Positions 1 to 6,437 are shown, counted from the stretch's first letter. The stretch: DNA of 6,453 nt from an uncultured cyanobacterium (GCA_903928835.1 CAIYSK010000117.1:1-6453); one strand, 5' to 3'. Made by a program: numbers and translations. Notes: generated from the sequence alone by a model not told the origin.

Positions 1-254
1 AAGTCCACCGTTGTTTGGTGTGCCTCAGCGCCCAGGGCAAGCCGCCCCCCTTCCTTCAGTCTTTGACTCCAAGTTTTTTTAGTCCTGCCCCTTGAAAGCT
101 CCCTCTTTCAAGGCCTTCTTTTTGTTTAGAGCCTCCTGATTGCGGTGTCAGGCCAGTGCCTTCATCGGGTCCCAGCTCCGCTCCAGCTCCAGATTCTGTT
201 CCGTTCCTTCCGTTCCCTTCCCGGTCGGGCCCCCATGGGTCCATCTTTCCCCCC
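1..254 (+). other. Non-coding 5' region of rne
   Basis: No convincing gene lies here. It may include the tail of an upstream transcript and the 5' leader of rne. It contains seven T residues at 74-80, a hairpin with a T-rich tail at 90-127, and a C/T-dominated stretch from about 170 to 254 with short repeats of the type GCTCCAGCTCC and GTTCCTTCCGTTCCC. There is a TTGACT at 63-68 but no acceptable -10 box at the right distance, so I call no promoter. The rne frame stays open upstream to an ATG at 156, but the extra 33 residues are low-complexity Ser/Pro and not conserved in the family as I know it. I treat the region as untranslated. Confidence 0.6.
90..127 (+). terminator. Hairpin plus T-rich tract upstream of rne
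   Basis: Positions 90-98 (CCTTGAAAG) pair perfectly with 105-113 (CTTTCAAGG), giving a 9-bp stem around the 6-base loop CTCCCT. A pyrimidine tract rich in T follows at once (114-127). This is the layout of a plus-strand intrinsic terminator. The opposite strand has no T run after the stem, so it would not act there. It could end an upstream transcript cut off by the window edge, or sit in the rne leader as an attenuator or RNase E target. The sequence cannot decide between these. Confidence 0.5.
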
Positions 255-2372
255 ATGCCCCAGCAGATCGTCATTGCCGAGCAGCTGCGAATCGCTGCAG
301 TGCTCACCGACGAACGTGTTGATGAATTGGTCGTGGCCCAGGGCCGCTATCAGATTGGTGACGTCTATCTCGGCACCATTGAAAATGTGTTGCCCGGCAT
401 TGATGCGGCCTTTGTCAACATTGGTGAAAGCGAGAAAAATGGCTTCATCCATGTCACCGACCTGGGCCCCCTGCGCCTAAGGAAAGGCGCCGCCGGCATT
501 ACGGAATTACTCGAGCCGCGCCAAAAGGTCCTGGTGCAGGTGATGAAGGAGCCCACGGGCACTAAAGGGCCCCGGCTCACGGGCAACTTGTCCTTGCCGG
601 GTCGGTTTTTGGTGTTGCAGCCCCACGGCCAAGGGGTCAATATTTCCCGCCGAATCAACGGCGAAAACGAACGCAATCGCCTGCGGGCCCTTGGGGTGTT
701 AATCAAGCCCCCGGGCGCCGGCTTGTTGATTCGTACCGAGGCCGAAGGCATCAGCGAAGAGCTCCTGATCGACGACCTTGAAAACCTGCTGCGCCAGTGG
801 GAAGGGATTCAAGCGGCGGCAGAATCGGCGAGCCCTCCGGTGCTGCTCAACCGGGATGAGGACTTCGTCCATCGGGTGCTTCGCGATCTCTACTCCCCGG
901 ACGTGGTGCGGGTTGTCGTGGATAGTGCCGACGCCGTGGGCCGGGTGCAGGCGTTCCTGGGGGCTGATCAGGCGAATTTGCAGGTGGAGCACCACAGCGA
1001 TTATCCCGACATCCTCGAGCACTTCCGGGTCAACGCTGCCATCCGAGATGCCTTGAAGCCCCGGGTGGACCTGCCTTCTGGGGGCTACGTGATCATCGAG
1101 CCCACCGAGGCCCTCACGGTGATCGACGTCAACTCGGGGTCCTTTACCCGTTCGGCCAATGCCCGCGAGACGGTGCTGTGGACCAACTGTGAAGCGGCCG
1201 TTGAGATCGCTCGTCAACTCAAGCTGCGCAACATCGGTGGCGTGGTGATTGTCGACTTCATCGACATGGAGTCCCGCCGCGACCAGCTGCAATTGCTGGA
1301 GCATTTCACCCAGGCCGTGCGCCATGACGGCGCCCGCCCCCAGATTGCCCAGCTCACGGAGCTTGGCTTGGTGGAGCTGACCCGCAAACGGCAGGGTCAG
1401 AACATTTATGAGCTTTTTGGTCGCGCCTGCCCCAGTTGCGGTGGCCTTGGCCACGTGGCCGTGCTGCCTGGCAAAGACACCCTCCAGCCCCTGGCTACCC
1501 ACACCGGCCTGGTGCGTTCGGCGGCCTCGGCCCGGGCGGAGGTGTTTACCCCTGGGGCTGCGGAAAACGGTTCCTCTGGCCGCCGTCGTGGCGGTCGTGG
1601 GGGTCGCCGTGCCGGCAGCGAGGGTGCCGACCCCTACGGCGCCTATGGCTCCGAGAGCGATGGCGCAGAAGCGCAAACGTCGCCATCGACAGCAGCGGCC
1701 AGTGAGCCGGCCCTATCCCGTCGCCACGATCCCGATCTGGTGGCGGTGCCGATGGACGCTGATCAGGAGATCGTTTTTGGCTGGATGGGCCTGAGCCCCA
1801 CCTTGTTGTTGGCCGAGCCCCCTGCAGGCGACAACGTGATGGTGCGGGTTGTGCGCCCTGGAGAGGATGCCGAAAGCGTGCTTGAGGAGGCTCGTCAACA
1901 GCTGGCCGCCTCCGGTGGCCGCCGCCGTCGCGGCCGGGGCGGTCGGGGTGGCACCGGAACGGATGCTGCCCCGACAGATGCTTCCTACGGAGACGCTTCC
2001 TCTCCGGACTCTCGGTCTTCGGCTGCTTCCGATTCGGCGGCTGGTTCAGGCCGGGCCTATGGCCGTTCCCGGGGCGAAAGCAACCAAGATTTTGTAACGG
2101 TGCCGGTGGAGATCACCCCCTTGCCGATCCAGCTTGAGCCCGAAACCGTCCACACGGTCTCGGTACCCACCACCACGAGCATTGCGCCCCCCGAGGTGGA
2201 GCTGCCGGCCCGCCGGGGCCGCACCCGCTCCCGCAGCGCCTCGGCTGTCGTTGATTCGGCCGCGGTGATCAATGCGGTGGCGTCCAACCAGGCCGCGGCT
2301 GTTGCTGAGCCTGAGCTGGATGAATCGGGTGAACCCCGCCGGCGGCGTCGCCGCTCTTCCGCGGCGGGGTAG
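255..2372 (+). CDS. rne: Ribonuclease E (cyanobacterial RNase E/G type)
   Basis: This is the endoribonuclease that starts mRNA decay and processes structured RNAs, cutting single-stranded A/U-rich sites; it is 705 aa here. The N-terminal catalytic half is intact. An S1-type RNA-binding region spans about residues 35-115. Probable Mg2+ ligands are D291 (in [10 protein letters not shown]) and D334 (in VDFIDM), 43 residues apart as in E. coli D303/D346. The Zn-link cysteines are C392 and C395 (CPSC), 58 residues after D334 as in E. coli. Beyond about residue 405 the protein is low-complexity, with basic Arg/Gly tracts at 443-452 and 556-566 and a more ordered-looking island at about 494-537. It ends in RRRRRRSSA (695-703), the nonapeptide I recall as the PNPase-recruiting motif of cyanobacterial RNase E. 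I chose the ATG at 255 because orthologs begin MP(Q/K)QIxIAEQ; no Shine-Dalgarno sequence is visible. An in-frame ATG at 156 is possible but less likely. rnhB follows after 8 bases. Confidence 0.97.
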   Translation: MPQQIVIAEQLRIAAVLTDERVDELVVAQGRYQIGDVYLGTIENVLPGIDAAFVNIGESEKNGFIHVTDLGPLRLRKGAAGITELLEPRQKVLVQVMKEPTGTKGPRLTGNLSLPGRFLVLQPHGQGVNISRRINGENERNRLRALGVLIKPPGAGLLIRTEAEGISEELLIDDLENLLRQWEGIQAAAESASPPVLLNRDEDFVHRVLRDLYSPDVVRVVVDSADAVGRVQAFLGADQANLQVEHHSDYPDILEHFRVNAAIRDALKPRVDLPSGGYVIIEPTEALTVIDVNSGSFTRSANARETVLWTNCEAAVEIARQLKLRNIGGVVIVDFIDMESRRDQLQLLEHFTQAVRHDGARPQIAQLTELGLVELTRKRQGQNIYELFGRACPSCGGLGHVAVLPGKDTLQPLATHTGLVRSAASARAEVFTPGAAENGSSGRRRGGRGGRRAGSEGADPYGAYGSESDGAEAQTSPSTAAASEPALSRRHDPDLVAVPMDADQEIVFGWMGLSPTLLLAEPPAGDNVMVRVVRPGEDAESVLEEARQQLAASGGRRRRGRGGRGGTGTDAAPTDASYGDASSPDSRSSAASDSAAGSGRAYGRSRGESNQDFVTVPVEITPLPIQLEPETVHTVSVPTTTSIAPPEVELPARRGRTRSRSASAVVDSAAVINAVASNQAAAVAEPELDESGEPRRRRRRSSAAG

Positions 2373-2380
2373 CCAGCCGG

Positions 2381-2998
2381 GTGGACCCTTGGCAAGGCCA
2401 TGACCCGGCCGATTGCGCCGGGGTGGACGAGGTTGGACGTGGCTGCGTGTTTGGCCCTGTCTTTGCGGCGGCGGTCATGCTTCCAGCAGGGGCGCTTTCG
2501 CCCCTGCAAGCGGCTGGTCTGACCGACAGCAAAAAACTCACCGCCCGGCGGCGCAGCGCCCTCGTGCCCCAAATCCAGGACTTGGCCATCGCCTGGGCCC
2601 TGGGCCAAGCCTCGGCGGCAGAAATCGACCGCCGGGGCATTCGCTGGGCTACCGAGCAAGCCATGCACCGGGCCCTTCAAAAATTGCCCCACCAGCCTCC
2701 CCTGGTGATTGTGGATGGGGTGTTGCCCCTAAGGGGTTGGCTCGGGGCGCAGTGCACCTTGGTGGCGGGGGATAGCCACTGCTTGGCCATCGCGGCCGCC
2801 AGCGTGTTGGCTAAGCAGGCGCGTGATGGATTGATCCATGGGCTGGCGGCGCGGTATCCGGGCTATGGCCTGGAGCGCCACGCTGGCTATGGCACGGCCC
2901 AGCACCGGGAGGCCATTGGCCGGCTCGGCCTGACCCCTTTGCATCGCCGCAGCTTTTTGAGGAAGTGGCTGGCTACTGCTCCAGGCACCACTGCTTGA
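2381..2998 (+). CDS. rnhB: Ribonuclease HII
   Basis: This enzyme cleaves the RNA strand of RNA/DNA hybrids and nicks DNA at single misincorporated ribonucleotides, starting ribonucleotide excision repair in the cytoplasm. The 205-aa product carries the four expected acidic residues: D16 and E17 in GVDEVGRG, D112 in VIVDG, and D131 in AGDSH just before the conserved IAAASVLAK segment. The GRG loop (19-21) and Y170 in [13 protein letters not shown] match the elements that sense the RNA-DNA junction in the family. The length is normal. The start is GTG at 2381, because no in-frame ATG lies between the rne stop and the catalytic GVDEVG motif; the nearby ATG at 2400 is out of frame. The 8-base gap after rne implies co-transcription and perhaps translational coupling. 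The last 26 bases overlap the 3' end of the convergent DUF1997 gene. Confidence 0.96.
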   Translation: MDPWQGHDPADCAGVDEVGRGCVFGPVFAAAVMLPAGALSPLQAAGLTDSKKLTARRRSALVPQIQDLAIAWALGQASAAEIDRRGIRWATEQAMHRALQKLPHQPPLVIVDGVLPLRGWLGAQCTLVAGDSHCLAIAAASVLAKQARDGLIHGLAARYPGYGLERHAGYGTAQHREAIGRLGLTPLHRRSFLRKWLATAPGTTA

Positions 2999-3485
2999 AA
3001 TCGCTGAGGAGTTGGTGGCCCACGCGGCTTTTGATGCCCAGCAGGATTCCGGCCAGGAGGGAGCGACCTGTGGCCTCCAGCACTTTGGTGGGGATCAATT
3101 TCAAGAGTGAGGGCTGGCTCACCAGCACCGACAGGCTGGCTTCCCCTTCGAGGCCCCGATCCCCTGCCTTGATCCAAGACTTCAAGGTGAGTTGGAAGTC
3201 GTCCACCAGGCCGAGGCCTTCCAGTTCGCAATCGACGGCTTCAAGGTCCAGTTGGCCTGGGCTGGCGTGGGTGCGCAGCTGCACCACCGGTTGAATCTGC
3301 AGCTGAAACACCTGCAGGTGGGTCACCTCGTAGCGGTAATGGCCTGGACCCAGGTTTTGCAGTTGCTTGGAGTCGAGCAGGGCGTTCACCACCCGCTCCT
3401 CATCCTCGAGGTAACGGGCCAGGCTGTTTGCCTGGTCGGTGATGTCAAGTTGCAATTGCTGACTGGCGCTGAAAGCCAGGGACAT
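2973..3485 (-). CDS. DUF1997 family protein, function unknown
   Basis: This is a 170-aa soluble protein with no signal peptide or clear membrane segment. It resembles the DUF1997 proteins of cyanobacteria and plant plastids; I recall no assigned biochemical role. Visible landmarks are the [20 protein letters not shown] segment (51-70), alternating hydrophobic residues typical of beta strands, an acidic patch [15 protein letters not shown] (83-97), and a C-terminal half with [20 protein letters not shown] (125-144) followed by a predicted helix. I chose ATG 3485 (MSLAF) because it begins where family homology seems to begin. The frame stays open to 3554, but that 23-residue extension is Arg/Cys-rich and would overlap the pheA start codon. 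There is no Shine-Dalgarno before 3485. A small frame with a strong one overlaps this start. The gene is divergent from pheA and overlaps rnhB tail to tail. Confidence 0.85.
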   Translation of the reverse strand: MSLAFSASQQLQLDITDQANSLARYLEDEERVVNALLDSKQLQNLGPGHYRYEVTHLQVFQLQIQPVVQLRTHASPGQLDLEAVDCELEGLGLVDDFQLTLKSWIKAGDRGLEGEASLSVLVSQPSLLKLIPTKVLEATGRSLLAGILLGIKSRVGHQLLSDFKQWCLEQ

Positions 3486-3531
3486 CGTCTGCTGGCTGGC
3501 GCGGCATGATCTTATCGGCCTGCTTAGGCAT
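3445..3531 (-). CDS. Possible 28-codon leader peptide overlapping the DUF1997 start
   Basis: An ATG at 3531 (minus strand) is preceded by GAGGAGG at 3543-3537 with a 5-base spacer, the best ribosome-binding site visible in this window. The frame runs 28 codons, starting [16 protein letters not shown], and stops at 3447-3445. It overlaps the first 41 bases of the DUF1997 coding region in a different reading frame. I recognise no family. It may be a regulatory leader peptide that delivers ribosomes to the DUF1997 start, which itself lacks a Shine-Dalgarno. It may also be chance, since the same bases lie just upstream of pheA on the other strand. Coding status is unproven. Confidence 0.3.
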   Translation of the reverse strand: MPKQADKIMPRQPADDVPGFQRQSAIAT

Positions 3532-3552
3532 CGTTGCCTCCTCAAAAGTCCC
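3486..3552. promoter_or_regulatory. Divergent intergenic region between DUF1997 gene and pheA
   Basis: These 67 bases separate two divergent start codons, so promoters for both genes should lie here or extend into the coding regions. I found no -35/-10 pair convincing enough to place on either strand. On the pheA side there is no Shine-Dalgarno before the ATG. On the other side GAGGAGG (3543-3537) precedes the small frame starting at 3531. The assignment rests on gene arrangement, not on a recognised promoter motif. Confidence 0.45.
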
Positions 3553-4386
3553 ATGCGTGTTGCCTATCTCGGTCCGGTGGGCACCTATGGCGAGCAGGCG
3601 GCCCGCCATTTGGTGGCGCTTGAGGGTCTTGTGGGGGCCGAGTTGTTGCCCCAACTGGGGATTCGGGCCGTGGTTCAGGCCCTGGCCTGTGGCCGCGCCG
3701 ATGCTGCGGTGGTGCCGGTGGAGAACTCCGTGGAGGGTGGGGTGACGGCCTGTATGGATGCCCTTTGGGAGCATGGGGACCTGGCGGTCACCCGGGCCCT
3801 GGTGTTGCCGATTCGGCACGCGTTGTTGGGCAGTGGTCCCTTGGAAGGGATTAGTGAGGTGCTGTCCCACCCCCAAGCCCTTGCCCAATGCAGCCAGTGG
3901 CTGGGCGACAACCTCCCCAATGCCCTCCAGCTGCCCACCAGTTCCACGGCCGATGCGGCCCGGATGGTTGCTGGTAGTCGCTTTCGTGCGGCGATTGCCT
4001 CCCAGCAGGCGGGCCAGGAGCATCACCTCCAGGAGCTGGCCTATCCCATCAATGATGCGGTGGGCAATTGCACCCGTTTTCTGATGCTGCAGCGGGGGGA
4101 GCGATCCCATGAAGGGCCCCTGGTGAGTTTGGCCTTTTCACTTCATTCCAACCAGCCTGGAGCCCTGCTCGACGCCTTGGGCTGCTTCGCCCACCGGGGT
4201 TTGAACATGAGTCGGATTGAATCCCGCCCCTCGAAACGGGAGATGGGCGAATACATCTTTTTCGTCGACCTCGAACTCACGGAGGGTTCAGAGCCCTTGG
4301 ATGCCGCCCTCGAGGAGTTGGGCCCCTTCTGTGAGCACCTGGCTTTGTTTGGGGCCTATCCGATCACGAATCTTGCCCAGCCTTGA
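3553..4386 (+). CDS. pheA: Prephenate dehydratase with C-terminal ACT domain
   Basis: The enzyme converts prephenate to phenylpyruvate with loss of CO2 and water, the committed step to phenylalanine, in the cytoplasm. The 277-aa product is a monofunctional dehydratase without a chorismate mutase domain. The catalytic part (about 1-180) shows GPVGTYGEQAA (7-17), VVPVENSVEGGV (53-64), SHPQALAQC (105-113), STADAA (131-136) and the essential TRF motif in NCTRFLML (172-179). The ACT domain (about 190-272) has GALLDALGCFAHRGLNMSRI (203-222) with ESRP at 223-226, the elements that bind phenylalanine for feedback inhibition. Allosteric control by phenylalanine is therefore likely but inferred. The ATG at 3553 starts directly at the conserved RVAYLGPxGTY. 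The gene diverges from the DUF1997 gene and overlaps the convergent methyltransferase gene by 23 bases. Confidence 0.97.
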   Translation: MRVAYLGPVGTYGEQAARHLVALEGLVGAELLPQLGIRAVVQALACGRADAAVVPVENSVEGGVTACMDALWEHGDLAVTRALVLPIRHALLGSGPLEGISEVLSHPQALAQCSQWLGDNLPNALQLPTSSTADAARMVAGSRFRAAIASQQAGQEHHLQELAYPINDAVGNCTRFLMLQRGERSHEGPLVSLAFSLHSNQPGALLDALGCFAHRGLNMSRIESRPSKREMGEYIFFVDLELTEGSEPLDAALEELGPFCEHLALFGAYPITNLAQP

Positions 4387-5341
4387 TGGCTGGCTTGCGG
4401 CCGCGGAAAACCCCAAATTGCATCAGGCCCGTGGCAAAGGCCCACTGCATCAGCAGGATGGTGGGGACTTCCCGCAGGGCCCCCACCAGGGCTTGGGGGC
4501 CCAGGCCCAAGATGGCCGCCGGCCGCCGGGCCCCTTCGGCGATGGAGTCGAACCAGGAGGGCAAGGTTGCTTGGCTCCATTCGGCGGTGGTGATGGGGAT
4601 ACCAGCGGCATGGCTGCTGCCTTCCAGGTGGCGCTGCAGCGATTGGATGCTGGCGAATTCGGGATGGGCCCACTGGTCGAGCAATTGCCGCATCACCAGG
4701 CGTTCAAGGCGGTTCATGGCGCCGTCGGCAGGATCGCGGCGGTTCCAATCGGCCACGGCCAGGCGACCACCGGGAGCGAGAACCCTGAGGAGTTCGTCGG
4801 CATAGCCCTGCTTGTCGGGCATGTGGGGGCACGCTTCCACGCTCCAGACCCCCGCAAAGGTGGCGTTTGGCAGCTCGAGGGCCATGGCATCCATCACGGC
4901 AAAGTTGCAGCTCAGGCCTGCTGGCGTGAGGGCCCGGGCCCGTTCAATTTGCAGCGGGCTGATGCTGATGCCCAACACGTCGAAGCCATAATCCCGGGCC
5001 AGGATGCGGGCGCTGCCGCCGATACCGCAACCCACATCCAGCACCTTGGATCCGGGGGGGAGTTGGTCGAGCCCGCTCCAGCGCACCAGTTCATGGACGA
5101 AGGCCCCTTTGGCCTGGCGGAAGTCTTCCCGCCACCAGTGGCCACTGGCGTAGTAGCCCAGATGGATGTGGTCACCCCAGAGATTCTCCAGCAGTTGATC
5201 GCTGGTCCAACGGTCGTAGGCCTGGGCCACGCTTTGGGCATTGCTGTAGCTGCGCCGGCGCTTGAGCCAGAGCGCTGTGGCGGCCGCACTACCCCCAAGG
5301 GCCGCAAGGGTTACGGCGAGGGGGACGCTGATCAACGTCAT
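4364..5341 (-). CDS. MPBQ/MSBQ-type SAM-dependent methyltransferase (Slr0418-like)
   Basis: The 325-aa product is a likely methyltransferase of plastoquinone and tocopherol synthesis, methylating 2-methyl-6-phytyl- or -solanesyl-benzoquinol with S-adenosylmethionine at the membrane. It aligns in my memory along its length with Synechocystis Slr0418, the shown MPBQ/MSBQ methyltransferase. Shared blocks include VAQAYDRWT, the WGDHIHLGYY segment, DYGFDVLGISISP and PHMPDK. A hydrophobic N-terminal segment (about 4-25) followed by KRRR suggests a membrane anchor. SAM-binding motif I is VLDVGCGIGGS (100-110), motif II is near GVWSVEACPHM (164-174), and motif III is LLRVLAPGGRLAVADW (184-199). Position 171 is Cys where I recall Gly in Slr0418. 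The ATG at 5341 gives the family's usual N-terminus; the longer open frame runs back into the LON gene and is noise. The gene lies 19 bases after the LON gene and probably shares its transcript. Family is confident; exact substrate is inferred. Confidence 0.88.
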   Translation of the reverse strand: MTLISVPLAVTLAALGGSAAATALWLKRRRSYSNAQSVAQAYDRWTSDQLLENLWGDHIHLGYYASGHWWREDFRQAKGAFVHELVRWSGLDQLPPGSKVLDVGCGIGGSARILARDYGFDVLGISISPLQIERARALTPAGLSCNFAVMDAMALELPNATFAGVWSVEACPHMPDKQGYADELLRVLAPGGRLAVADWNRRDPADGAMNRLERLVMRQLLDQWAHPEFASIQSLQRHLEGSSHAAGIPITTAEWSQATLPSWFDSIAEGARRPAAILGLGPQALVGALREVPTILLMQWAFATGLMQFGVFRGRKPAIKAGQDS

Positions 5342-5360
5342 CGCGGTTGCTGGGCGGAGG

Positions 5361-6008
5361 CTATTGGGGTTGGAAGGTGTCTTTGAGCACGGTGCGGGCC
5401 GCGAGCTGCCTGCGGGTGTGGTCCAGAAGTTGGTATTCCTGGCGCAGCCGTTCAGCCGTGTCGGTGATTTCCAGCAGGGCCTGCTGGTGGTCGGCGACGG
5501 GGCCACCGAGATGGGACCCAATCCAGAACGACAACTCCCTCGGTAGATCGGGCAGGTCGGAGGGCAGGGAGGTTGGCTTGCCCACGAGCTTGCCGGTGAG
5601 TTCCACCACATCCTTCAGGGCTTGGCTGACTTCCCCAGCCAAGGTCTCCAGTTCGTTGTGGCCGGCGGCGGGGTCATCCTCAATCCAGCTCACCATGGCC
5701 ACCCGGAATGGGGCTTCGCGCACGATGTCCAGCACCCGAAAGCGCTGTTGCCCCATGGTCACGATGTTGCTGTGGTCATCGTCTTGGGTTTGACAGTGGA
5801 GGATCTCAGCGCAGCAGCCCACCTTGGCCATTTCCTGCTCCTGGGGATCCCAGCGCACGATGCCAAAGCGGCGATCTTCGGCCATCACCGTGCGCAACAG
5901 CATCCGGTAGCGGGGCTCAAAGATGTGGAGTGGCAACACTTCCTGGGGGAAGAGCACCACATCCGGTAGGGGGAAAAGCGGCAGCTCCCTTACGGCCAAT
6001 TCGCCCAT
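5361..6008 (-). CDS. LON peptidase N-terminal (substrate-binding) domain protein
   Basis: This 215-aa protein consists of the LON N-domain alone. It opens with the family signature LPLFPLPDVVLFPQEVLPLH (9-28) continuing IFEPRYRML (29-37), and has the later GQQRFRVLDIVREAPFR (86-102). A helical C-terminal half contains LPRELSFWIGSHLGGPVA (155-172) and ends in charged residues. No AAA+ ATPase or Ser/Lys protease domain is present, so it is not a protease itself. Stand-alone proteins of this kind are common in cyanobacteria and are loosely proposed to bind substrates or partners; the role is unknown. I chose the ATG at 6008 because homologs begin a few residues before ELPLFPL. The open frame to 6095 runs through the rpsJ terminator hairpin and is unlikely to be translated. 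There is no Shine-Dalgarno. The gene is co-directional with the methyltransferase gene. Confidence 0.9.
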   Translation of the reverse strand: MGELAVRELPLFPLPDVVLFPQEVLPLHIFEPRYRMLLRTVMAEDRRFGIVRWDPQEQEMAKVGCCAEILHCQTQDDDHSNIVTMGQQRFRVLDIVREAPFRVAMVSWIEDDPAAGHNELETLAGEVSQALKDVVELTGKLVGKPTSLPSDLPDLPRELSFWIGSHLGGPVADHQQALLEITDTAERLRQEYQLLDHTRRQLAARTVLKDTFQPQ

Positions 6009-6038
6009 GGCTTTACCAGGAGTGCTCGGTAATCCTAG

Positions 6039-6084
6039 AAAAATTGCCCCTGCTCCGCAGGCCCAAGGGCTGCAGAGAGGGGCA
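6039..6084 (-). terminator. Intrinsic terminator after rpsJ
   Basis: Read on the minus strand, TGCCCC-T-CTCTGCAG (6084-6070) pairs with CTGCGGAG-C-AGGGGCA (6060-6045). This gives 15 base pairs with one G-T wobble and a single bulged C at 6052, around a 9-base loop (6069-6061). The stem is followed by AATTTTT, with the T run at 6043-6039. It begins 32 bases after the rpsJ stop and ends 30 bases before the LON gene ATG. The plus strand has no T run at the matching place. It most likely ends the ribosomal-protein transcript. No clear promoter fits between it and the LON gene, so partial read-through may feed the downstream pair. Confidence 0.85.
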
Positions 6085-6116
6085 TGCTTCACCAATCGAG
6101 GCTGGGCGGTTGCTTT

Positions 6117-6437
6117 TTAGAGCTTGACTTCGATGTCCACGCCGCTGGGCAGGTCCAGCTTCATGAGGGCATCAATGGTTTTTGCCGAAGGGCTGTAGAT
6201 ATCGATGATCCGGCGGTGGGTGCGGGTTTCGAAATGCTCGCGGGAGTCCTTGTCGACGTGGGGCGAGCGCAGGACGCAATAGATCTTGCGTTTGGTGGGC
6301 AGGGGGATGGGGCCGATGGCCGTGGCAGCGGTGTGATCGGCGGTTTCGATGATTTTGTCGCAGGAGAGATCAAGCATGCGGCGATCAAACGCCTTGAGGC
6401 GGATGCGGATCTTCTGCTGGGGGATGGCAGTGGACAT
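6117..6437 (-). CDS. rpsJ: 30S ribosomal protein S10
   Basis: The 106-aa product is S10, a protein of the small-subunit head that also acts as NusE in transcription antitermination with NusB. The full length is present and typical. Conserved blocks are [20 protein letters not shown] (9-28), the [20 protein letters not shown] segment (42-61), which includes the extended loop that reaches into the 30S core, and [16 protein letters not shown] (65-80). The ATG at 6437 gives the usual cyanobacterial N-terminus. No Shine-Dalgarno is visible in the 16 upstream bases that remain. In cyanobacteria this gene usually follows tufA in the str-type cluster, which would lie past the right edge (inference). 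The strong terminator downstream marks it as the last gene of that unit. Confidence 0.97.
   Translation of the reverse strand: MSTAIPQQKIRIRLKAFDRRMLDLSCDKIIETADHTAATAIGPIPLPTKRKIYCVLRSPHVDKDSREHFETRTHRRIIDIYSPSAKTIDALMKLDLPSGVDIEVKL

Noticed and set aside
63..68. TTGACT as a -35 box for rne
   Set aside because: No -10-like hexamer occurs 16-18 bases downstream, so a promoter call is not supported.
699..1676. 325-residue open frame on the minus strand
   Set aside because: It is antisense to the catalytic half of rne, whose residues and spacing match the family; no domain is seen in the reverse frame.
2057..2692. 211-residue minus frame across the rne/rnhB junction
   Set aside because: It is antisense to the Arg-rich RNase E tail and to the RNase HII catalytic region, with no recognisable motif.
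3486..3554. 23-residue N-terminal extension of the DUF1997 protein
   Set aside because: Its ATG overlaps the pheA start codon on the other strand, it has no ribosome-binding site, and the residues look random.
3532..4110. Upstream part of the 221-residue minus frame antisense to pheA
   Set aside because: It mirrors pheA and shows no family features. Only the last 28 codons, after the ATG with a ribosome-binding site, were kept as a weak candidate.
4217..5386. 389-residue open frame on the plus strand
   Set aside because: It lies antisense to the well-supported methyltransferase gene and has low-complexity Gly/Pro/Ala composition with no recognisable family, as expected from high GC.
5342..5611. 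90-residue N-terminal extension of the methyltransferase frame
   Set aside because: It overlaps the LON gene in another frame, is Ser/Pro/Trp-rich noise, and lies before the normal hydrophobic N-terminus of the family.
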